A DNA stretch of 6,564 nt, taken from NCBI GenBank assembly GCA_020442095.1, contig JAGRKY010000404.1:1-6564 (forward strand). The letters run 5' to 3'. Origin of the DNA: Bauldia sp. Lineage in GTDB: Bacteria > Pseudomonadota > Alphaproteobacteria > Rhizobiales > Kaistiaceae. The notes beneath the pieces were generated by a model. That model was not told the DNA's origin and ran no database searches. It saw nothing but the letters and a program-made list of their open reading frames with translations. Positions 1 to 6,074 of this stretch are shown here, one piece after another. Each line of letters opens with the position of its first letter. Within the stretch, counting starts at the first letter, position 1. The position numbers and the translations under genes were made by a program.

Positions 1-463
1 CGTCCGGCCAGCCGCGCTTCTCGAGGAGGGCGCGCGCGAAGTGACAGGACCGGTCCTCGTGAAGATGGGTGTATTTGGCGCCGCTGCCATCGAGGTCGCC
101 GGCTTCCTTCAGGAAGCCGATGTCATGGAACAGCGCGGCGACGATGGCCTGTCGGAAGTCGTCCGCGTCGATGGCCGGCAAGGCGTTGTCCTCATGCCGG
201 CGGTACAGGAGCTCCGCCAGGCACAGGGTCGCCTGCAGGGTGTGGGTGATGTCGTGATAGGCCGTGTCCATGGCCTGGTATTGGGGAAACCGCCCGTCGA
301 ACAGATCCTCGACGGTATCGACGTATTCGTCGACATAGCCATTGTCGCGGGTGCCGAAGATACCTTCGTGCCGTTCCTTGACCAGCCGACGTATCTCCGC
401 GGAACAGGAGAAGTCGATCTGCGACAAATCCGGCAGCGCAACGTATTCGACCGCGTCCCTCAT
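1..463 (-). CDS. HD-domain phosphohydrolase-like protein, 3' end cut by the window edge
   Basis: The visible 154 residues carry the metal-binding pattern of the HD superfamily of phosphohydrolases. A first histidine cluster, YHDITH, lies at residues 69-74, with H70, D71 and H74. The signature FHDIGF at 112-117 holds the HD pair H113/D114. A further histidine-rich stretch, THLHED, follows at 132-137. HD proteins usually hydrolyse phosphate esters or cyclic nucleotides with bound divalent metals; the substrate here cannot be told. There is no signal peptide or membrane segment, so it is probably cytoplasmic. I chose ATG 463 because AAAGG lies about 6 bases upstream. An in-frame ATG at 517 would add 18 residues, but its GAGGGA element sits too close to the codon. 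The gene runs off the left edge, so the C-terminus and any partner domain are unseen. The family call is firm; the specific function is unknown. Confidence 0.85.
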   Translation of the reverse strand, partial: MRDAVEYVALPDLSQIDFSCSAEIRRLVKERHEGIFGTRDNGYVDEYVDTVEDLFDGRFPQYQAMDTAYHDITHTLQATLCLAELLYRRHEDNALPAIDADDFRQAIVAALFHDIGFLKEAGDLDGSGAKYTHLHEDRSCHFARALLEKRGWPD

Positions 464-557
464 AATCCGCCTTTGCCGGATGGACGGGCCCTGGTCAGTT
501 GAATTGCCCCCAAGCATTCCCTCAAGACACCAACTCCGGAATCGAAATTCCCATCAC

Positions 558-566
558 ATTATACCA
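558..566 (-). promoter_or_regulatory. Extended -10 promoter for the HD-domain gene
   Basis: Read on the minus strand, a perfect TATAAT (563-558) is preceded by TG plus one base (566-564), the extended -10 form of a housekeeping sigma-70 promoter. No good -35 is seen at 16-18 bases, which is usual for extended -10 promoters. Transcription would begin near 551, giving a leader of about 88 bases to ATG 463, or about 34 bases to the alternative ATG 517. The surrounding 60 bases are only about 45% GC in an otherwise GC-rich window, which supports a promoter region. Confidence 0.55.
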
Positions 567-852
567 CCGGTCCTAACGACCCCTTATGAACGAGGTCACT
601 GACCCAATCATTGCGTCCTGTAGCATGGCTCGCTTTTTCCGCAACTTTTCCACATGGTTTCGAAAGCGTGATGGATCGCGCTTCTGCAACCATGCAAGCG
701 GCCGGACTGCCGCTCAAGGCCGGTTTCGCGACCGGAAGGCGGCGCCCGAGGAGGCGAGGAAGCCGCCAGGATCGTCGCCCGGGCGCTGAGCCTGGAGGTC
801 TGATGAACCCCGAATGGCGTCCACAGCGCCGGCCCGAAATCGCTGGAAATGG
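567..852. other. Intergenic stretch with no convincing gene
   Basis: Between the HD-gene promoter and the tRNA 3' end I see no supported gene. Short open frames occur on both strands, but none has a ribosome binding site together with a recognisable protein. The GC-rich part at 738-786 can form two competing hairpins (GGCGGC/GCCGCC and GCGCCCG/CGGGCGC). These lie downstream of the minus-strand tRNA, but no T-run follows, so I do not call a terminator. Confidence 0.5.
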
Positions 853-928
853 TGGTGGGCCCGGCAGGACTCGAACCTGCAACCAGACCGTTATGAGCGG
901 CCGGCTCTAACCATTGAGCTACAGGCCC
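853..928 (-). tRNA. tRNA with anticodon CAT, probably tRNA-Ile2 (lysidine type)
   Basis: The minus strand folds as a complete 76-base tRNA with the CCA end encoded (853-855). The acceptor stem is GGGCCTG/CGGGCCC with discriminator A; the D stem is GCTC/GAGC; the anticodon stem is GGCCG/CGGTC around loop CTCATAA; the variable loop has 5 bases; the T stem is GCAGG/CCTGC with loop TTCGAGT. The anticodon is CAT, at about 893-895. It is not the initiator, because pair 1-72 is a normal G-C. Between elongator Met and Ile2, I favour Ile2: pairs C4-G69 and C5-G68 match determinants described for recognition by TilS in E. coli Ile2, while E. coli elongator Met has T and A at positions 4 and 5. If Ile2, TilS would convert C34 to lysidine so that the tRNA reads AUA. 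The tRNA call is very firm; the Ile2 assignment is moderate. Confidence 0.95.
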
Positions 929-945
929 TTGTTGGCGCGTGCTGC

Positions 946-974
946 GGTATAGGGGGAATCGCGGCAGCCAGCAA
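946..974 (-). promoter_or_regulatory. Sigma-70-type promoter of the tRNA gene
   Basis: On the minus strand, TTGCTG (974-969) and TATACC (951-946) are separated by exactly 17 bases, a good match to housekeeping -35 and -10 elements. The predicted start near 939 lies about 10 bases before the mature tRNA 5' end at 928, a normal short leader. The element lies in the gap between the divergent tRNA and SIMPL genes. Confidence 0.6.
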
Positions 975-1030
975 ATCTTTCGCCGTAATGCCGTCAGATT
1001 AACTTGCGAGCTTCTGCGCCGGTTGTGCCG

Positions 1031-1036
1031 AAGGAG
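1031..1036 (+). promoter_or_regulatory. Ribosome binding site that fixes the SIMPL gene start
   Basis: AAGGAG, a near-perfect Shine-Dalgarno sequence, ends 8 bases before GTG 1045. It overlaps the other in-frame GTG at 1036, so it cannot serve that codon. This places the start at 1045. Confidence 0.75.
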
Positions 1037-1044
1037 TGCCGTTC

Positions 1045-1755
1045 GTGAGACAATTCGCTGCCGCTACCGCTATCCTGGTCGCGCTCGCCATGCCCGCCCT
1101 TGCCGACGAACCGCGCATCGCGACGCTGAGCGCCTCCGGCGCCGGGTCGGTGTCGGTGGTGCCGGACATCGCGATCGTCACCATCGGCGTCGTTTCGCAG
1201 GCCGAAACGGCGCGCGAAGCCCTCGACGCCAACAGCGCCGACCTTCGCAAGGTGATCAAGACGATCCTCGGCGAGGGAATCAAGGAAACCGATGTCGGGA
1301 CCAGCGGTTTCTCGGTCAACGCGATCTACGAGGGCAAGCCGTACCGGTCGTCGAGCAGCGGTTCTGAAAAGCCCCCGCGTGTCGTCGGTTACCAGGTTTC
1401 CAACGAGGTCCGGGTGACGATCCGCGACCTTGCCCAGTCGGGCGCCGTGCTCGACAAGGTGGTGACGGCCGGTGCCAACCGGATCAACGACATCCAGTTC
1501 GACGTCTCGGACCCCGAAACGCCATCCGACGAGGCGCTCAAACAGGCGATCGCCGACGCCAGGAAGCAGGGCGAGCTGATGGCGGAAGCAGCCGGCGTGC
1601 GGCTGGTGCGTATTCTCGACATCAATGCCTCGAGTGGCCGACCGGCCTTCGCCCGCGCGGAGATGCGCGCCGTTTCCGATTCCGTGCCGATCATGCCCGG
1701 CGAGCGCCAGATGACCGCCAACGCCAACATCTCCTGGGAGATCGCCCCGGAATAA
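1045..1755 (+). CDS. SIMPL domain-containing (DUF541/YggE-like) exported protein
   Basis: This encodes a 236-residue protein starting at GTG 1045. It begins with a typical signal peptide: Arg at position 2, a hydrophobic run AAATAILVALAMP, and a cleavage site after ALA at residue 20, so the mature protein should be periplasmic. The rest fits the SIMPL (DUF541, PF04402) family at its usual length. It opens with ATLSASGAGSVSVVPDIAIV, has the middle VVGYQVSNEVRVTIRDL, and contains the helix-rich EALKQAIADARKQGELMAEAAG before the final strands. The family includes E. coli YggE, linked to oxidative-stress phenotypes, and oligomeric BP26 of Brucella. No enzyme activity is established for the family and no catalytic residue is evident. 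The gene is divergent from the tRNA and 113 bases ahead of the caspase/Sel1 gene, with a hairpin in that gap. The family call is secure; the role is unknown. Confidence 0.9.
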   Translation: MRQFAAATAILVALAMPALADEPRIATLSASGAGSVSVVPDIAIVTIGVVSQAETAREALDANSADLRKVIKTILGEGIKETDVGTSGFSVNAIYEGKPYRSSSSGSEKPPRVVGYQVSNEVRVTIRDLAQSGAVLDKVVTAGANRINDIQFDVSDPETPSDEALKQAIADARKQGELMAEAAGVRLVRILDINASSGRPAFARAEMRAVSDSVPIMPGERQMTANANISWEIAPE

Positions 1756-1759
1756 GCTG

Positions 1760-1790
1760 CCGGCCCTGGCGATGTCTTGGCAAGGGCCGG
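1760..1790 (+). terminator. Terminator-like hairpin after the SIMPL gene
   Basis: CCGGCCCT (1760-1767) pairs perfectly with AGGGCCGG (1783-1790), and two or three more pairs are possible inside after a mismatch. It starts 5 bases after the stop codon. No T-run follows, so it is not a classical intrinsic terminator. It may slow transcription or protect the 3' end of the mRNA. Confidence 0.4.
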
Positions 1791-1806
1791 GCCCGAACCG
1801 CATAAT
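1777..1806 (+). promoter_or_regulatory. Candidate promoter of the caspase/Sel1 gene
   Basis: TTGGCA (1777-1782) and CATAAT (1801-1806) are separated by 18 bases and resemble sigma-70 -35 and -10 elements, with a start expected near 1813 and a leader of about 56 bases. The -35 lies in the loop of the hairpin that follows the SIMPL gene. This is a plausible match only. Confidence 0.4.
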
Positions 1807-1853
1807 CGTTCGACCCGCATGGTCGATTGTCGCGAATGGGCCATCGCGTTCCT

Positions 1854-1859
1854 AGAGGA
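1854..1859 (+). promoter_or_regulatory. Ribosome binding site of the caspase/Sel1 gene
   Basis: AGAGGA lies 9 bases before ATG 1869. It favours that start over upstream in-frame TTG 1827 and ATG 1836, which lack such an element and would put a charged stretch ahead of the signal peptide. Confidence 0.6.
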
Positions 1860-1868
1860 CAGGCGCAG

Positions 1869-4646
1869 ATGATGCTGACGAAACCTCTCCGGACCTTTCT
1901 CGCGCTGGCGCTTGCCGCCGGCATCTCCGGCCACGCATCGGCGAGCCTCGCCGCCGGGGAGCGGATCGCGCTCATCATCGGCAACAGCAACTACGTTGCG
2001 GCCCCGATGCTCGCCCAGCCGGTCAACGACGCGGAAGACCTGGCCAAGGCGTTTGGCGCGATCGGCTTCGAGGTCACCCGCCTGGAGGACGTCGAGGCGC
2101 GCGGGTTGCGCCGCGCGCTCCGCGACTTCGACGAACGGGCGGACGGCGCTTCGGTCGCGGTCATCTATTTCGCCGGTCACGCGCTCGCGGTGGATGGCGT
2201 GAACTACCTCGTGCCGGTCGATGCACACCTCGAGCGCGACACCTACGTGGACGACGAGGCAGTGCCGCTGTCGCGCTTCGTAACCGCCGTCGACGGGGCA
2301 AAGAACATCCGCCTGGTCATGCTCGCGGCGACGGACGACGATCCGCAGGTTGCGACGATGAAGCGGTCGCTGCGGATGCGGGTGCTCAAGCCCGGCCTGG
2401 TGGCTTTCGATCCGCCGCAGCGGGTGGTGGTTGCCTATGCGGTCGGCGGGTCCGGCAGCGACCGCAACAGCCCCTATGCCGCCGCCGTGCTTTCGCGCCT
2501 CGGGACGCCGGCGCTGGCGCTCGATACCTTCCTCCAGGACCTGCGCAGCGGGGTCGCCGGCGCGACCGGCAACCGCCAGCAGGCGATCATCGTCGGTGCC
2601 GCGACCGCGACGGTGCCGATCGTGCCGGACGCGAAGACGATCGCGCGGCTGCGGGACGAACTCGCCAGCTCCCGGGAGACGGAACTGGCGGATGCCTTCC
2701 GCAGCGCCGAGCGGCTCAGCACCGTCGAGGCATGGGACGCCTTCCTGCAATTCTGCCCGGCCGAAGGCTCCGGCGAGACCTACTGCAAGGCCGCGGCCGC
2801 GAGCCGGCAGCGGCTGGTGGCGAGCGGCCGGGGATCCGGCGACAGGCTCGCGACGGTTGGTGACGGCTCGGCCGTCGGTGCGCAGATGATGGCGCGGGCC
2901 GACCGCTCGGCGATTCCCGCCAACGAGGATTCCGGCCAGACTTGCGACCGGCTTGCCGCCCACTCCTATGATGGCGACAGGCCGGCGGATGTCGAAGGGA
3001 CGGCGCTGTCGCTGCTCGGCGCGGATGCCGACGAGGCGATCGCCGCCTGCAGCGCGGCGATCGAGGTGGCGCCTGACGAGCGGCGCTATGTCTTCGAGCT
3101 CGGCCGCGCCTACCATGCGGCGGGGCGCTTCGACGAGGCGCTGGCGCGCTACCGTGCGGCGGCGGATGCCGGCAGCGCGATCGCCATGAACAACATCGGC
3201 CTTCTCTACGACACCGGCGCCGGGGTGCCGGTCGACTATGCCGCGGCGGCCGACTGGTACCGCAAGGGCGCCGAAGCCGGCAACGTCACGGCGATGGGGA
3301 ACCTCGCCGGGCTCTATTACGACGGCGACGGCGTCGCGCGCGATTTCGTCGTTGCGCAGGACTGGTATGCGAAGGCGGCCGATGGTGGCAACGTGCTGGC
3401 GATGAACGCGCTGGCGATCATGTATCAGGATGGCGCCGGCGGCCCGCAGGACATCGACGCGGCGCGCGCCCTCTTCGAGAAGGCCGCCGACAAGGGCTTC
3501 GCCTCGGCGATCAACAACCTTGCCCGGCTCTACAATTTCGGGCGCGGGGTCGAGGTCGACTACGTCAAGGCGCGGCAGCTCTACGAAAAGGCAGCGGAGC
3601 TCGGCGACAGCGCGGCAATGGTCAATGTCGGCCTGATGTACGAGGGCGGGCAGGGGGTGCGCCGCGACTTCCGCGAGGCGCGCGGCTGGTACGAGAAGGC
3701 GGCCGAACTCGACAACCCGGCCGCGATGACCAACCTCGGCATCCTCTACCAGTATGGCCGGGGTGTCACCGAGGATTTCGAGCAGGCGCGCCAGTGGTAC
3801 GAGAAGGCGGCCGCGCTCGGCAATGCCGCGGCGATGGCGAACCTCGCCTATATGTATGACGGCGGGCGCGGGGTGCCGCTCGACAAGTTCAAGGCGCGGG
3901 AGTGGTACCTCAAGGGAGCGGAGGCCGGCAATGGCCCGGCCATGGCCTCGGTCGGCTACCTCTTTGCCAACGGCCAGGGCGGGCCGCAGGATCTCGGGCT
4001 TGCGGTCGAGTGGTACCGCAAGGGCGCCGAGATCGGCAATGCCGGGGCGATGACCAACCTCGGCTTCATGTACGAGAACGGCTGGGGCGTCGACCAGAGC
4101 TACGACGAGGCGATCGACTGGTACCTGAAGGGCGCCGCCGCCGGCAACGCCATCGGCATGGCCAATCTCGGCCTGATGTACGAGAAGGGCCGCGGCGTCG
4201 AGGTCGACCTCGAGAAGGCCTTCGACTGGTACCTGAAGGGCGCCGAGGCCGGCAACGCCCAGTCGATGGCCTCGCTCGCCTATTTCTACGCCAACGGCAC
4301 CGGCACCGAGGCCGATCCCGCCGCCGCGGTCGACTGGTACACCAAGGCGGCGAATCTCGGCAACACGGTCGCGATGCACAACCTCGCGGTCGCCTACAAG
4401 GACGGCTCCGGCACGGAGAAGAACCTGCGCCGCGCCGCCGACCTCTTCATCCAGGCGATGCAGGCCCGCAACAGCTGGACCTTCGACCAGTTCCGCGACC
4501 ACCCGGAGAATTATCCGGTCGAGGTGCTGACCGAGATCGAGCGCTACCTCATCGGCCACGGCCTGATGACCGGCGAGCCGGACGGCGAGGTCGACGACGA
4601 GACCCGCGCCGCGCTCACCGCCCTCCAGCAGCAGGTCGGCGGGTAG
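1869..4646 (+). CDS. Exported caspase-fold (C14-like, probably inactive) protein with 12 Sel1 repeats and a C-terminal peptidoglycan-binding-like module
   Basis: This is a 925-residue protein. Residues 1-26 or so form a signal peptide (LRTFLALALAAGIS, then AxA sites). Residues about 31-250 have the caspase p20-like pattern: ERIALIIGNSNY at 31-42; FAGH with catalytic-type His104; GVNYLVPVDA at 110-119; and GSGSDRNSPYAAAVLSRL with DLRSGVAGATGNRQ near 195-237. The usual LDACRNNP catalytic segment is LAATDDDP (152-159), so Thr155 replaces the catalytic Cys and no other Cys lies in the domain. A linker follows, with paired cysteines (C296, C306). Next come a CDRLA motif and a TPR-like segment (about 386-433), twelve Sel1 repeats (434-865), and a PG_binding_1-like end (about 884-925, with GHGLMTGEPDGEVDDETRAAL). 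Sel1 arrays usually mediate protein-protein contacts. I infer a periplasmic scaffold or sensor near the cell wall rather than a protease. An alternative start at ATG 1872 would remove one residue. Confidence 0.9.
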   Translation: MMLTKPLRTFLALALAAGISGHASASLAAGERIALIIGNSNYVAAPMLAQPVNDAEDLAKAFGAIGFEVTRLEDVEARGLRRALRDFDERADGASVAVIYFAGHALAVDGVNYLVPVDAHLERDTYVDDEAVPLSRFVTAVDGAKNIRLVMLAATDDDPQVATMKRSLRMRVLKPGLVAFDPPQRVVVAYAVGGSGSDRNSPYAAAVLSRLGTPALALDTFLQDLRSGVAGATGNRQQAIIVGAATATVPIVPDAKTIARLRDELASSRETELADAFRSAERLSTVEAWDAFLQFCPAEGSGETYCKAAAASRQRLVASGRGSGDRLATVGDGSAVGAQMMARADRSAIPANEDSGQTCDRLAAHSYDGDRPADVEGTALSLLGADADEAIAACSAAIEVAPDERRYVFELGRAYHAAGRFDEALARYRAAADAGSAIAMNNIGLLYDTGAGVPVDYAAAADWYRKGAEAGNVTAMGNLAGLYYDGDGVARDFVVAQDWYAKAADGGNVLAMNALAIMYQDGAGGPQDIDAARALFEKAADKGFASAINNLARLYNFGRGVEVDYVKARQLYEKAAELGDSAAMVNVGLMYEGGQGVRRDFREARGWYEKAAELDNPAAMTNLGILYQYGRGVTEDFEQARQWYEKAAALGNAAAMANLAYMYDGGRGVPLDKFKAREWYLKGAEAGNGPAMASVGYLFANGQGGPQDLGLAVEWYRKGAEIGNAGAMTNLGFMYENGWGVDQSYDEAIDWYLKGAAAGNAIGMANLGLMYEKGRGVEVDLEKAFDWYLKGAEAGNAQSMASLAYFYANGTGTEADPAAAVDWYTKAANLGNTVAMHNLAVAYKDGSGTEKNLRRAADLFIQAMQARNSWTFDQFRDHPENYPVEVLTEIERYLIGHGLMTGEPDGEVDDETRAALTALQQQVGG
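3168..4463 (+). repeat. Twelve tandem 36-residue Sel1-like repeats (108 bp each)
   Basis: Twelve units of exactly 36 codons follow without a gap inside the caspase/Sel1 gene. Each fits the pattern xGNxxAMxNLGxMYxxGxGV, then xxDxxxAxxWYxKAAE. Each unit should form two antiparallel helices, so the array would make a curved solenoid. DNA similarity between units is strongest around the WYxKGAEAGN segment, for example at 4111-4150 and 4228-4262, which suggests expansion by unequal recombination. Confidence 0.9.
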
Positions 4647-4690
4647 GGGGCTTTGCGCGGCCTCGCGCCGCCCGTTTCCACCACACCCCC

Positions 4691-4806
4691 GTCATGCCTG
4701 GGCTTGACCCGGGCATCCATTCCGGAACGGTCCAGTCTTCGCCGTGCTTCTTCGCTGAGCGCGGCGTGGTCATGGCATGGATGGCCGGGTCAAGCCCGGC
4801 CATGAC
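4691..4806. repeat. Palindromic intergenic repeat A, copy 1 (BIME-like pair of hairpins)
   Basis: A 29-base left arm (4691-4719) starts GTCATGCCTGGGCTTGACCC. A 29-base right arm (4778-4806) ends CCCGGCCATGAC. Each arm folds alone into a 9-bp hairpin with a 5-base loop (CTTGA or TCAAG). The arms are also inverted copies of each other apart from two positions, so the whole 116 bp can instead fold into one long stem around a 58-base spacer. It starts 44 bases after the caspase/Sel1 stop and may act as a transcript-end structure. A second copy lies at 6075-6216. From memory, this sequence type is a common alphaproteobacterial intergenic repeat. Confidence 0.85.
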
Positions 4807-4833
4807 GGCGGAGGGTGCGCGGCTGGAGGTGCG

Positions 4834-4872
4834 TCCTTCGAGGCCCGCCGCGATGCGGCGGGCACCTCAGGA
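4834..4872. repeat. Palindromic intergenic repeat B, copy 1
   Basis: This is an imperfect palindrome of about 39 bp. TCCTTCGAGG is followed by CCCGCCGC, the loop GAT, GCGGCGGG and then CACCTCAGGA. The inner stem is 8 bp of pure G-C. It shares its ends, TCCTTCGAGG and CACCTCAGGATGGCG, with the copy at 5981-6018, while the stem sequence differs and complementarity is kept. It lies 27 bases after repeat A copy 1. Confidence 0.8.
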
Positions 4873-4999
4873 TGGCGGAGGGGATTGGTCGGTCCATGAA
4901 CGACAAGAGCGTCGTTTCACGTGCCTGCAACTTCCGCCTTTTTCCCGCCACGGGACGGGGACACCATCGCCATCCCTTCAGCACAAAAAGGCCATCGCC

Positions 5000-5938
5000 A
5001 TGCTGCGATTTCGTCTTGCTTCGCTTGTTCTGCTCGCGGCGCTCGCCGCGCCGTTGCCGCTTGCTCACGCCCAGGACGGGGACGTGGCGGGCTCCGCCGA
5101 TTATCCCGGGATCGGCCGTTTCGACGGCAGCGTGATCACCGGCTACGAGGTCAAGGATTTCGACGCGACGCGGCTGCAGGCGGCGCCGTTCAAGGATGGC
5201 AAGCCGACCGACGAGCGGCGGCCGGAGGGCAGGGTGACCCGCATCGCCTATCGCACCGGTGCCGGCCCCTCGATGCTGGAGGTGGCGCGGAACTTCGAGG
5301 CGCAGCTTTCCGGCGCCGGCTTCGAGACGCTGCTCTCCTGCGGCGCCGACGACTGCGGCGAGATCCCGTTCAGCGAGGCGCTCGACGTGCTGCCGATCCC
5401 GCTGATGTGGGTCGACGGCTTCGACTACGACTATTATGCCGGCCACAAGGCGGGCGAGGACGGCAGCGAGACCTATGCGACGGTGATCACCAGCCAGAAC
5501 AACGGCGAGATCACCGCGCAGCTCGTCGTCACCGAGGTCGGCGCGATGGCCAACAAGATGGTCGACGCGGCGGCGATGGCCAAGGGGCTCGGCGACGTCG
5601 GCCATATCGCGCTCTACGGCATCTATTTCGACACCGACAAGGCGACGCTGAAGCCGGAAAGCAAGCCGACGCTCGACGAGATCGCGAAGCTCTTGACCGG
5701 GGCGCCGGACCTCAAGGTGATCATCGTCGGGCATACCGACAGCCAGGGCGCCTATGACTACAACATGACGCTGTCGCAGAAGCGCGCCGCGGCGGTGGCG
5801 GCGGCGCTGACCGCGGACTACGGCATCCCCAAGGCGCGGCTTGCGACCGCCGGCGTCGGCTACCTCGCGCCGGTCGGCTCCAACGCGACCGACGCCGGCC
5901 GCGCGCTCAACCGGCGGGTGGAGCTGGTCGAGCCGTAG
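5000..5938 (+). CDS. OmpA-family protein with DUF4892-like N-terminal domain
   Basis: This is a 312-residue exported protein. ATG 5000 is preceded by AAGG (4988-4991) with 8-base spacing and opens a signal peptide (hydrophobic SLVLLAALAAPLPLA, cleavage after AHA at residue 24). Residues about 28-190 match the DUF4892 pattern as I recall it: GSADYPGIGRFDGSVITGYE, EGRVTRIAYRTGAGPSMLEV, and two close cysteines C114 and C119 that could form a disulfide. Residues about 201-311 are an OmpA C-terminal domain: IYFDTDKATLKPES, VGHTDSQG and LSQKRAAAV. Asp247 and Arg262 occupy the positions that bind diaminopimelate in peptidoglycan in this family. There is no N-terminal beta-barrel and no lipobox, so it is probably a periplasmic or wall-bound protein rather than a porin. 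Repeats A and B flank it on both sides. The OmpA call is secure; the DUF4892 call is moderate. Confidence 0.92.
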   Translation: MLRFRLASLVLLAALAAPLPLAHAQDGDVAGSADYPGIGRFDGSVITGYEVKDFDATRLQAAPFKDGKPTDERRPEGRVTRIAYRTGAGPSMLEVARNFEAQLSGAGFETLLSCGADDCGEIPFSEALDVLPIPLMWVDGFDYDYYAGHKAGEDGSETYATVITSQNNGEITAQLVVTEVGAMANKMVDAAAMAKGLGDVGHIALYGIYFDTDKATLKPESKPTLDEIAKLLTGAPDLKVIIVGHTDSQGAYDYNMTLSQKRAAAVAAALTADYGIPKARLATAGVGYLAPVGSNATDAGRALNRRVELVEP

Positions 5939-5980
5939 GGGGGGTGCGAGGCCGGGGCGCGGGCTGAGGGGGGCTGTGCG

Positions 5981-6018
5981 TCCTTCGAGGCTCGGGCTAA
6001 CGCCCGAGCACCTCAGGA
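5981..6018. repeat. Palindromic intergenic repeat B, copy 2
   Basis: The ends are the same as in the copy at 4834-4872 (TCCTTCGAGG and CACCTCAGGA). They enclose GCTCGGGC, a TAAC loop and GCCCGAGC, a perfect 8-bp stem. The stem bases differ from copy 1 but still pair, so the structure is kept while the sequence varies. It begins 42 bases after the OmpA-like gene's stop and could serve as its transcript-end hairpin, although no T-run follows. Confidence 0.8.
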
Positions 6019-6074
6019 TGGCGAGGCGGGGCGCTGGTCGCGCGTGCAGGGAGTAGCCCTGGTAGACACACTGC

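Noticed and set aside
738..786. Possible terminator downstream of the tRNA
   Set aside because: Two competing G-C hairpins can form, but the loops are long and no T-run follows on the minus strand.
586..789. A 67-codon plus-strand frame beginning MNEVTDPIIASC
   Set aside because: It has no ribosome binding site before its ATG, an Arg-rich low-information tail and no recognised family. A real tiny gene cannot be excluded, but the support is too weak.
500..853. Genomic island integrated at the tRNA 3' end
   Set aside because: I found no integrase gene, no repeated tRNA 3' fragment in the window and no clear change in composition at the junction.
559..882. A 107-codon minus-strand frame starting MQVRVLPGPPPF
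   Set aside because: Its first residues are a translation of the T arm and acceptor end of the tRNA, a common false call next to tRNA genes.
1389..4559. A 1056-codon open frame on the minus strand
   Set aside because: It is antisense to the caspase/Sel1 gene and the end of the SIMPL gene. Its repetitive VEVGHR-type protein mirrors the Sel1 repeats, and high GC with codon bias removes stops. The plus strand has recognisable domains and the minus strand none.
4615..4803. Small frames over repeat A encoding MAGLDPAIHAMT or MAWMAGSSPAMT-type peptides
   Set aside because: These peptides are translations of the palindromic repeat itself, a familiar source of false gene calls in alphaproteobacterial genomes.
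3902..4999. Open frame running through the Sel1 region into the OmpA-like gene, suggesting a longer or fused protein
   Set aside because: This part is the out-of-frame reading of the Sel1 repeats, rich in Arg and Gly. The real OmpA-like protein begins at ATG 5000 with a ribosome binding site and signal peptide.
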